From positions 1 through 21,906 of the forward strand of contig JAIFLS010000110.1 in assembly GCA_020048935.1 (NCBI GenBank): a stretch of DNA of 21,906 nucleotides, read 5' to 3'. The notes below the pieces were generated by a model that saw nothing but the letters and a program-made list of their open reading frames with translations, ran no database searches and had not been told where the DNA came from. The stretch is from a bacterium (GTDB lineage Bacteria > Verrucomicrobiota > Kiritimatiellia > UBA8416). Below, piece by piece: positions 1-7,800 of the stretch. The position numbers were made by a program, and so were the translations under genes. Each line of letters begins with the position of its first letter. Position 1 is the first letter of the stretch.

Positions 1-584
1 TGCTGCTGGCCACCGGACATCTGCACCGGCTTATGCAGGATCCGCTCGCCCAACCCTACCTTCTTGAGCAGATCCACGGCGCGGTCCTGCGCCTCGGACT
101 GGGGCACGTCCGCGAACAGCATCGGCAGCATCACATTGTCAAGCGCGGTCGCCACCGGGATGAGGTTGAACGTCTGGAAAATGTAGCCGATCTTGTGGCA
201 CCGCAGCCAGGCCAGCTCGTAGGTACTCAAGGCCGCGATATCGACCTCGTCGATAAAGACCTTGCCTGCATTCGGCTTGTCGAGTCCGCCGATTGCATTG
301 AACAGCGTGCTCTTACCCGATCCCGATGGTCCCATGATCGCCACATACTCGCCACGAGCCACCTTGAAATCAACGCCCTTGAGCGCATGCACCGCCTCGC
401 CGCCCATGGTGAAGGTCTTGCGCACACCGATCGCCCGCACGATGTGCGTGGTGGTCAGCTCCGGTGCCGGAACGTCGGTGCCCGAAGGCACCGATACAGC
501 CGAAACCGGTGATACCTGAACCGGTGACGCTACAGCCGGTGACGCGCGTTTAACCGCTTTATTCTTTTTCTTCTTCACACTCAT
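1..584 (-). CDS. MacB/LolD-type ABC transporter ATP-binding protein (partial, 3' end outside window)
   Basis: ATP-hydrolysing subunit of an FtsX-class ABC system, expected to act at the cytoplasmic face of the inner membrane with the permease encoded just upstream. About 194 residues are visible. The Walker A GPSGSGKST is at about residues 85-93, the Q-loop FQTFNLIP is near 136-143, and the signature begins as MSGGQQ at the window edge. Walker B and the H-loop lie outside. The region around the Q-loop (IGYIFQTFNLIP) is typical of MacB/LolD ATPases. The ATG at 584 is preceded by GGAAGG at good spacing and lies 34 bases after the permease stop, so the two genes look co-transcribed. Oddity: a non-conserved N-terminal extension of about 45 residues, first Lys-rich, then Ser/Pro/Val-rich and encoded by imperfect repeats around ACCGGTGA (490-545). 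The family call is firm; the substrate is unknown. Confidence 0.93.
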   Translation of the reverse strand, partial: MSVKKKKNKAVKRASPAVASPVQVSPVSAVSVPSGTDVPAPELTTTHIVRAIGVRKTFTMGGEAVHALKGVDFKVARGEYVAIMGPSGSGKSTLFNAIGGLDKPNAGKVFIDEVDIAALSTYELAWLRCHKIGYIFQTFNLIPVATALDNVMLPMLFADVPQSEAQDRAVDLLKKVGLGERILHKPVQMSGGQQ

Positions 585-618
585 CCAAGCCTTCCGCTTC
601 CCAATTTTTCAGCCTTTT

Positions 619-1272
619 TCAAACTTCCGTCCGCATCGCCTCCACAGGCTCCATCTTGGCCGCCATCCAAGCCGGGTAAAGCGCACCGCAGACACTCAGG
701 GCCACACCCGCGACAAACGTCCCCGCCAGGATCTTGAACACCGAGGCCACCGGCACCAGCACCCAAACCTCATTACCGAAACGGCCCAGGCCTTCTGCAT
801 AGGCCAGTACCAGACCGAGGACCAGCCCGGCCAGCGTGCCGACCACGCCCTGGAACAGGCTCTCCAGCAGGTATAGCTTGACGATGAACGAATCCAGGCC
901 GCCCAGGCATTTCATCGTGCCGATCTCGCGGAAGCGTTCCGTCACACTGATCAGCATGGCATTGACAATCCCCACGAAACTGATCATCAGCGCGATCCCC
1001 AGCATCCAGACCGTCTGCGACCGCTGCTCCGGGCTCAGCATCTGCTCCAGCAGACCCTCGCGGGCCAGCCGCTGCTGCAGCGCCTCGGACACACGCTCAC
1101 CGATATTGGAAGTCATCGCGTTGGACAGGACGATATAGGTCAGGAACGTCAGTGCCAGCGCGATGCAGCAGGTGACCAGGAACGTCTTCAAAAGCCGCAC
1201 CCGCAGCCCGCGCCAGGCGACCTGCAGGACCTTGCGGTACGGAAGAATGATGATTTTCTCCATTTCAGCCAT
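619..1272 (-). CDS. Short FtsX/MacB-type ABC transporter permease
   Basis: Inner-membrane permease of 217 residues with four predicted membrane helices at about 30-50, 88-110, 135-160 and 178-202. The cytoplasmic segment after helix 2 reads TERFREIGTMKCLG, the FtsX/MacB coupling motif (T.R.REIG...LG). The C-terminus LYPAWMAAKMEPVEAMR matches the family ending (YPA..AA...P.EALR). The loop between helices 1 and 2 is only about 37 residues, far shorter than the large periplasmic domain of MacB or LolC/E, so this is a minimal FtsX unit. The ATG at 1272 was chosen because an upstream GGAGAAG gives suitable spacing; a second ATG (1263) is possible. The frame stays open further upstream, but that part overlaps the PqqD-like gene and is not expected to be coding. 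Only 5 bases separate it from that gene's stop. It probably pairs with the ATPase that follows. Confidence 0.9.
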   Translation of the reverse strand: MAEMEKIIILPYRKVLQVAWRGLRVRLLKTFLVTCCIALALTFLTYIVLSNAMTSNIGERVSEALQQRLAREGLLEQMLSPEQRSQTVWMLGIALMISFVGIVNAMLISVTERFREIGTMKCLGGLDSFIVKLYLLESLFQGVVGTLAGLVLGLVLAYAEGLGRFGNEVWVLVPVASVFKILAGTFVAGVALSVCGALYPAWMAAKMEPVEAMRTEV

Positions 1273-1277
1273 AATGA

Positions 1278-1649
1278 TTACTTCTCCATCTCCATCACTA
1301 CCAGCCCCTTCGACAGGAGCGTCTGCATGAATTTCGCCACCGCCATCTCGCTCTCCGGCACACTCACCCGCATGTCCTGGGCGAACCGCTTGACAATCGC
1401 ACGCACGCTGCGCTTGCCATTGCAACTCTCATAGACGAAACGCCCGTAGGCATCCATCCCGAAGGTACGCTCGCAGACCCGGTCCGCCCCGAGAAACCGC
1501 TGCCAGCGGACCCGCTGGAAGGCAACCGTGACATACAGTTTTCCCTCCTTTTCCTCCTGGCGAATGGGTGGAACCGGATGCGGACACCCCCGCATCGCCT
1601 TCTCTCTTGCCGCCGGATTCGCTTTTTTCGCCATGGACCTTCCAAACAT
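1278..1649 (-). CDS. PqqD-like (RRE-fold) small protein
   Basis: Protein of 123 residues. Residues 54-120 fit the PqqD family: a first strand with GADRVCERTFGMD, then GRFVYESCNGKRSV (consensus form: aG..VwelcDG..tv), then helices ending KFMQTLLSKGLVVME. In PQQ biosynthesis PqqD binds the precursor peptide, and the same winged-helix fold is the RiPP recognition element. No PqqA, PqqE or radical-SAM gene is visible here, so a PQQ role is not supported. The basic N-terminal half (residues 1-53, with a CPHPVPP segment) resembles PqqD-like proteins I recall from Verrucomicrobia and Planctomycetes. The ATG at 1649 is preferred because GGGGAG lies just upstream; an ATG at 1634 is an alternative. It starts 25 bases after the upstream gene's stop and ends 5 bases before the FtsX gene, so it is probably a cytoplasmic partner of that transporter. 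Confidence 0.8.
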   Translation of the reverse strand: MFGRSMAKKANPAAREKAMRGCPHPVPPIRQEEKEGKLYVTVAFQRVRWQRFLGADRVCERTFGMDAYGRFVYESCNGKRSVRAIVKRFAQDMRVSVPESEMAVAKFMQTLLSKGLVVMEMEK

Positions 1650-1674
1650 CCTGTTCTCCCCGGTGCCCCGCCCC

Positions 1675-2700
1675 CTACCCTCGCCCGCCCGCATGCCCCC
1701 CGGCAACGCGGTTCATCTGTTCAATCGCCTTCACGCACGCGCCCTCGTGCGGCAGGCCCGCCGTCACATGTTCCACCATCAGCAACCGGTTCAAGACCGA
1801 ATCATGGGCACCGATGCTCCTCGCCTGACGCGGGGAGCACCATCCCAGCGGAAACGGGACCCGCTTCCACCCCGTCCGCTGCATTCCTGTCAATTCCTTG
1901 CGGCTCTGGTGACGCCATATCTCCTGCCGCATGGTGCCACGCCGGATATGGCGGTGCTCCGTGAAGGGACTGCTATTGAGCCACTTCTCCCAGGACCGCC
2001 GCCCCAGCGCCAATTCCCCTGGATAAACCTGCCGCAGAAGCAAGGATTCCCGCGGTCCCTTTACAAACTGCAGGGCGACATCGCCCGAGTACAAATGCCT
2101 CTGCGCCAGTTGAAAACCTGCTGGTACGGTGAAGCTAAGGTCATACATCGCCCACACGCTTTCGCCGCCAGCCGGTGTCGTGACCAGCGAAGGCAGCACC
2201 TGCTCAACCACGATCCTTCGGTCAGCCGCCGGCAGCACCCCATTCACGGTAATACCGATCAGCAACGCCGCCTTCTCGGCATATCCATACCAATAAGTAG
2301 TCTCCTTGTCCTCCTCCGTCTGCACATCGCGCGCCCAGCCACAAGCGGTGAAATACGCCTTGGCAGGCGGATTTGCATCCGACACCACACCATGACGAGT
2401 CAACCGCTCCGATACCCACTGCTGCCCATCATGAAGCCGGTCCTTCGTCGGATGCTCCCACTTGACGATGAAGACGGCAACCTCGTCATTTCCCACGATC
2501 ATCTGTCCCTTTGCCGGCGTTCCGGTCAATTTCAGCGGCTGCCAGTCCGACGGGATGCGCATCTGCCATCCCGCCCAGGCAAGTAGGGATTGCGGATTTT
2601 GGATTTTAGATTTTGGATTTGTGTGTGTGTTCTGCAAGCCCTTCTCCACATTCCGTTTTCCGAGGTCCGAAGTCCGAGGTCCGAGGTCAGCAAAAGCCAT
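1675..2700 (-). CDS. Hypothetical protein with two similar halves; N-terminus includes translated heptad repeats
   Basis: Not assigned to a named family. The 341-residue product has two halves that look alike. The first runs from WAGWQMRIPSDWQPLKL (about 42-58) to VVEQVLPSL; the second starts at WAMYDLSFTVPAGFQL (about 173) and ends in KAIEQMNR. Each begins with an aromatic/β segment and a 'P..(W/F)..L' motif, then a β-rich 'V.A.VF or VALQF' strand, and later a hydrophobic strand followed by 'EQ' and a helix. This hints at a tandem PsbP/Mog1-like fold, which is a guess. No signal peptide or membrane helix is seen. The start is uncertain. The ATG at 2700 has a GAAGG seven bases upstream, but it places heptanucleotide repeats (2594-2687) inside the gene. 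An ATG at 2562 would remove them but would also cut a W-G-W segment that looks conserved. It lies between the OPT-like and PqqD-like genes in the same direction. Confidence 0.65.
   Translation of the reverse strand: MAFADLGPRTSDLGKRNVEKGLQNTHTNPKSKIQNPQSLLAWAGWQMRIPSDWQPLKLTGTPAKGQMIVGNDEVAVFIVKWEHPTKDRLHDGQQWVSERLTRHGVVSDANPPAKAYFTACGWARDVQTEEDKETTYWYGYAEKAALLIGITVNGVLPAADRRIVVEQVLPSLVTTPAGGESVWAMYDLSFTVPAGFQLAQRHLYSGDVALQFVKGPRESLLLRQVYPGELALGRRSWEKWLNSSPFTEHRHIRRGTMRQEIWRHQSRKELTGMQRTGWKRVPFPLGWCSPRQARSIGAHDSVLNRLLMVEHVTAGLPHEGACVKAIEQMNRVAGGHAGGRG
2588..2687. repeat. Two heptanucleotide tandem repeat tracts plus a (GT)5 run
   Basis: On the + strand, 2594-2620 reads as consecutive heptads GGATTTT, GGATTTT, AGATTTT and a truncated GGATTT, followed at 2621-2630 by five GT units. 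A second tract at 2660-2687 consists of four heptads CCGAGGT, CCGAAGT, CCGAGGT, CCGAGGT. Both have period 7. Read on the minus strand in the frame of the 1675-2700 gene they give KSKIQNPQS-like and LGPRTSDLG-like peptides, which I recall as translated repeat artefacts in many bacterial protein entries. They resemble the short tandem heptanucleotide repeats known from cyanobacteria in period, though not in sequence. They sit at the boundary between two operon genes and blur the true start codon. Confidence 0.85.
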
Positions 2701-2747
2701 TGTATGCCTTCAACATCTTCCGTTATGCTTATTCCAGTGTTTCTTCC

Positions 2748-4745
2748 CTAAAGCGGCAGCACCACATTCACACTCTTCATCATGAACACGATACCCAGCG
2801 ACATCATCGAGATCAGCCCCATGCCGGCACCGAAACCGGCGGCGAACACGATACGGTACTGGGGCCATTTATCACCGAACCACTTCCGGCAACCGTATTT
2901 ACCCAGCATGGCCCCGATAATCGTCGGGATAATCGCATGCGGCAGGGTTTGATCCAGTCCGCGAATCACGCCATAAACAAGGAAGACCGGCAGGTTGAAA
3001 TGCGCTAGCAGCCCGTACAGACACAAGGCGGATGCCAGGCCGATCCCGATATAGTCGAACCGGAACGCCTCCTGGAAGGGGCTGATTCCCGATTCGGGCA
3101 AAGTCGACGTCGCGATCAGCCCCTGCTGGTAGGCATTCAACTCCCAGAATTCATTGGCGTAGGGGAACATCTCGCTGGGAACCGGTCCCATCGACCAGAT
3201 GAACTGGGCAAAGAGCAAGGTACTGATGATCATCAGCGGGTACGTGATCGCCTCGGCCTTGATCAGCGCGGTGAACTTCGTGCCGGTCAGTTCCATCGTG
3301 CGGAACTCGAGCACCTGGCTGGCATGGTTATGCAGCGGGATCGGCGCATACCAGATGGCGGCACCTTGATAGCCGGAGAGCATGAACGTGGCCTCGCGCA
3401 CAAACGGGATTGAGAGCTGCTGACCGACCAATCCTTCCATGCGCGACGACATATAGCTGATGAACGGGGTCCAGATGAAGCCATAGAACAGCAGCAACCA
3501 GAGCGGGAAAGGGTCCCCCGCCAACGGACCCGACCCGTAGTTGATAAGGAAGTAGGCAATGCCGACATAGACAAACATCGTTGAGACGTAGATCAGGATA
3601 CCGACCCAGATCGAGATATCGCCGCGCTCCCGGTTGCGCTCGAACAACTTCGACCAATTGACCTTGGTGGCCCCGAGTTCATCGGCCTCCTTCTTCTTCT
3701 GCTTCATCTTGGAATACATGTGCAGGAAGCCGATGAAGGCCACGGCAAACATCAGCCCGAGCCCGAAACTGAAATAGAAGTCGAAATGGTTTGAACGCAC
3801 CACCTCCATGGCATTGAGCCCAGGCTCCCAACTGGTCAGTATGCCGGTGTGCTGGAGCACTGGATTAGCGACCATAGTGAAGACCACGCCAAACAGGCTG
3901 CCGAGCATCGCCATGAATGGCATGACCATCCCCGAGACGATCAAACCTAGGTCGAACGACAGCATGATCGGCATCGCCGGCAGGACACCCTCCGTGTAAT
4001 TCGTCAGGTCGACAAACGGGATCGGGATGATTCGGATAGGCCTGCCAAAGGCGGCTGCGCTGATGCTCGGCAACCCGATATAGACCAGCCCGAAGAAGAT
4101 CCCGAGCGCCCCGCCCATGGAGAAGACCTTCGTGCGCCAGGTCTCGCGCTCGTTAGAGGAATCGGCCAGTGCAGTCATGCCGGCGGCACCCACGGGGGCC
4201 ATCGGGAACGGCAATTCCTCGACATCCGCCGTAAGCTTGTACATCACGTAGCCCAGCCCGAAGTTGTCGATACGCGTCACGAGCATCATCAGGGCACCGA
4301 CGCCGACCGGCCACAGCCATTCAATCATGAAGAAATTCCGTTGTCCCAGCACCGCCGGATCAGTCGGTACAAACCAGGCTGGCAGGAATTCCGTCAGCCC
4401 CATCTTGCGGATTTCCTCGCTCTGGGCGAAGAACTGCCGCCAGAGCCACTCCTGCCCGCCAGCGGCCATCGCCGCCCCGCACATGTAGAAGAGCACGAAA
4501 ATCTGCGGGCGTTTCAGCTTGACCAGGGCGCGCCGCGCGATTTCCACATAGAGCAGGACGGTCACCCATTTGGCGGCTCCACCCATGTGCAGTCCGGCGA
4601 CCAGGTTCATGTAGACGTTGGCCGGGGCCATTACCAACCCAACGAACAACCCCATCAGAACCGTTCCCCAACTGATGCCTTCCTCGAAATGATCGGGGGC
4701 GGTCATCAGATTACGAAATTCCTGGAATTCTTTATCTTCGCGCAT
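2748..4745 (-). CDS. OPT-family-like (oligopeptide transporter) membrane protein
   Basis: Polytopic inner-membrane protein of 665 residues with many hydrophobic helices. The N-terminal helix pair (GLFVGLVMAPANVYMNLVAG, about 32-51) followed by WVTVLLYVEIARR, and the ELPFPMAPVGAAGM segment near 177-190, fit the OPT superfamily form seen in Planctomycetes and Verrucomicrobia, sometimes labelled peptide transporter. Classical OPT proteins import small peptides or metal chelates using a cation gradient. A basic cytosolic stretch (KMKQKKKEADELG, about 345-357) splits the protein into two halves, the second containing SRMEGLVGQQLSIPFVREA. The ATG at 4745 has only a weak GGAAAT upstream. The gene lies 55 bases after the M28-FtsX fusion and ends 47 bases before the next start. 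The membrane-transporter role is firm; the OPT assignment is from motif recall and the substrate is unknown. Confidence 0.78.
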   Translation of the reverse strand: MREDKEFQEFRNLMTAPDHFEEGISWGTVLMGLFVGLVMAPANVYMNLVAGLHMGGAAKWVTVLLYVEIARRALVKLKRPQIFVLFYMCGAAMAAGGQEWLWRQFFAQSEEIRKMGLTEFLPAWFVPTDPAVLGQRNFFMIEWLWPVGVGALMMLVTRIDNFGLGYVMYKLTADVEELPFPMAPVGAAGMTALADSSNERETWRTKVFSMGGALGIFFGLVYIGLPSISAAAFGRPIRIIPIPFVDLTNYTEGVLPAMPIMLSFDLGLIVSGMVMPFMAMLGSLFGVVFTMVANPVLQHTGILTSWEPGLNAMEVVRSNHFDFYFSFGLGLMFAVAFIGFLHMYSKMKQKKKEADELGATKVNWSKLFERNRERGDISIWVGILIYVSTMFVYVGIAYFLINYGSGPLAGDPFPLWLLLFYGFIWTPFISYMSSRMEGLVGQQLSIPFVREATFMLSGYQGAAIWYAPIPLHNHASQVLEFRTMELTGTKFTALIKAEAITYPLMIISTLLFAQFIWSMGPVPSEMFPYANEFWELNAYQQGLIATSTLPESGISPFQEAFRFDYIGIGLASALCLYGLLAHFNLPVFLVYGVIRGLDQTLPHAIIPTIIGAMLGKYGCRKWFGDKWPQYRIVFAAGFGAGMGLISMMSLGIVFMMKSVNVVLPL

Positions 4746-4800
4746 TTTACACTATTTCCAATTCCTGTTAACGCCTTTCAACAACGCGATACCGATGGGA

Positions 4801-7800
4801 TCAGACCGCCGCCGAGCCCTCGGCTTTCATCCGCCCGGAAGCCTGTTCAATATATTGCCGCATCAATTCCTGGCTCAACTTGCGCCAACCGAGAAGCTGG
4901 CAGCGCAGATCCATGAAGAACGGCTTGTTGAGTCGCCACCACATATTTGGCGTCCCGGCCTCATGCGAGATCGCGATGGATATGGAACAGACGCCGTCTT
5001 CAGGGGCATTGACGCTGAAACGCATATTCTGGCGGACCCCCATATCGAACGGCTCCAGCCATAGCCGCGTCTCGAGAGCCGCCAGCGTACCATCGGTTCC
5101 GGCAGGCAGCAGACGGATATGATCGACATCAAACGCACCCAGCACCCCGTCGCGGTGGGCCTCAAGGTATTCGTACATGAACGCGGTCAAACCGGGAGCC
5201 GCAGACGGGCTGACCGTGAAGGGCAACATATCGCGGATCACGCCATTCTCCGGCTTGGGCACCTTCCAGTCCATATCGGAAGAAGGAGCCGCGATCCGTC
5301 CGGCCGCAATCGCCGGGACAATCGCCGAGAGCACCACCACGCCCTGCACCAGCAGCATGGTCTTGATCACCGCCGTGCCGGAATAATTCAGCGTGATGCC
5401 CTCCATCAGTCCCAACCCGGTCAGGACGCTGGCGGTCCCCTGCCCCGCGATATAGCCGAAGACGGCCCCCATCAACCCGTAGGTCAGTGCCTCGGCCACG
5501 AACAGGGCACCCACGTGCGTCGGGGCCAGCCCCAGGCTCGTGTAGACGTAGATCTCTTTCTTGCGCTCGCTCACGGAGTTGAGCATGGTGGTGAAGATGA
5601 TCAGGGCCGCGATGACCAGCGGGATCGCCAGGTTCTTGGGCGGGATCGCCACCAGCGGCGTGGCCACCACCACGCTGACGCCGCCATCGCGGTTGCTGTA
5701 ATAGGCTGGATAGACAATCGTCTTCATCAGTTCGTTCGCGACATCCGACGCCTGCGCCAGCGACGAACAGGCAATACCGACACTACGCAAGGTCCCGCCA
5801 AAACGGCGAATGTTGTCCGTCGGCAGGATGATCAGGGAGCGCGCGGGGATCAACTGGTCCAGGATGTTGCCGGACGGCTGCATGGCCGCGGCCGAGGCGG
5901 TTTCCTGCTCGATCGCGTCCTGCGAATCGCGGTTGATCCAATCCTGTTCCTGCCGCGTGTAATCGTATGGCATGATCGGCTGCCCATCGAGCATCCGGAT
6001 CTCATCCTCCAGCCGAACCGGATCGAAGACGCCGCGCACGACCAGTTCGTCACCACGGATGACAACTACATCACCGACCGCTACTCCGAGCAATTTGGCG
6101 GTATCTTCCGGAAGGTAGCAGCCGCCCGCCTCGGCAAAGGTCTGCCAGTTGGTCAATACGCGGTCGATTCCCGTCAGCTTGTGCTCGATCGGCGGCAGCC
6201 CCAACGCGCCCAGCATCGGGACCTGCTTACCTGTACGCGGGTCGATCACATAAAGCCGCCAGGTCGCCTGCCCCTGCGTCCCCCCGAGCCAGGCACGTTC
6301 ACCGATATCGCCCTCACGCCCGCCCAGTAGGTTGTGGATTGCAGGCACCGCCTCCCAGGCTAGCGGACCGGACGTCGGGCGCCGCACCAGCACCGACGGG
6401 GTTGCCGTCTTGACGTTCTCCAGCTTGAAATCCTTCTTGTCGACATAGCTGCTGGTGGATGAGAAGCAAAGCAGGGCGAAGGTCACCAGCACAATGGTCG
6501 TGCCGGTCAGGAGCGTGCGTACCTTGCGCTTGCGCATGTTGGCAATCCCCAGGAAGATCGCGCTTCCCACGACACCGCCCCGGCTCATATTGGCACCGCT
6601 GCCTTCGGCCAACGAGCTCTGGAACTCGCGCACGGATGCCTTGAAACGCTTGAGGACCATGCTGATGACCACCACGCTCATCGAGAGGATGGTGAACGAC
6701 ATCACAATCACCAGCGGCTGGGCACTGATGCGGAAAGCCGGATGGAAACTCCACAACAGGACCGTCATCCCCGCGAATATAGACAGGGCACCGGCGATCT
6801 GGCGCTCGATACGCGCACTGGCAAACAGCAACCGCTCCATCGCCACGCAGAACGGCACCAGCATCAGCATCAGGAAAATCGCCCCGCGCGAAATATCAAG
6901 GCCCATGTCCTTGACCGCCTGATAAGCACGGATCTCATTGGCCAGAGCCTGCGAGGCGGCCCTCTTCAGCGTCGCGCCGTCATCCCGCGCAATCGCCGCG
7001 TCAGCCGCCTCCATGGCCTCACGGGTCGCCATGCGGATCGAGTCAATCTTCTCGCTCTTGATCCCGGCGGCACGGAAGTCCGTCAACCGCCATTCGTTGA
7101 GCGCGGCGATATCCCGCACCGATACCAGTTCCGGGATCGAGGCGAGCTGCTCGGTCACGGGCATGCCACGCTGGAAGGTCTCGCGCAGGGTCTTGCCCAG
7201 CTCGCGCCCGTCCGGCAAGGCATTCAGCAAGGCCATCCGGATCCGGGCTGCCCCCGCCTTGAGGATGAGCTGCCAGCGGATCCCCGGTTCCACCAGTCCC
7301 CACATCTGCCCGTCCTTGCCCACACTGAAACTGGCCTGTTTCGGGCGTCCGCCCCGCACGGCATCCAGCAGGGTGCCTTCGCGCAGCGGCTCAAGGAACC
7401 GGACATCGAAAAAGGACGGACCGTTGAGCTCGGCACACTCGAACGTCACCACGCGCGGCAGTTGCTCGCCGGGAGGCGTCGTCAGGCTGAATGTTGTTGC
7501 CAAACGCGTGCTGACAAGCGATTCGGTCGTCGTGAGTGCCTCGACAATCGCTCCGGTGCCGTCCAGCCTGTAGGCAACCATGTTCAATATCTTATGGTCC
7601 TTGTACACCTCTCCCGGGATCAACGGGACCCGGAAAGAGCCATCGTACTCGGTCCAGGTAAACTCGTGGCGGCGGATGCCATCCTGATCCGCGGCCACCC
7701 CGCCGAGGGTGACCAGGAATCCGGGGCGGGGCACGCGCGGGACGGTCTCACCGGCCGAGATACCGACCACCCGTCCCATGCCATGCCGCCACGGGGCGGA

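Noticed and set aside
1278..1649. Part of a PQQ biosynthesis operon
   Set aside because: Only the PqqD-like fold is present; there is no PqqA peptide, PqqB, PqqC or PqqE-like gene in the window.
1675..2562. Frameshift or pseudogene status of the two-half protein, because of the repeats at its start
   Set aside because: The frame is continuous from the repeats to the stop at 1675 and both domain-like halves look intact, so only the start codon is uncertain.
1528..2586. + strand open frame of about 350 codons over the PqqD-like and hypothetical genes
   Set aside because: Arg/Pro/His-rich translation without domain signal, and it lies opposite minus-strand genes with better support.
2588..2687. 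CRISPR array
   Set aside because: The units are seven bases long and contiguous, with no spacers and no cas genes.
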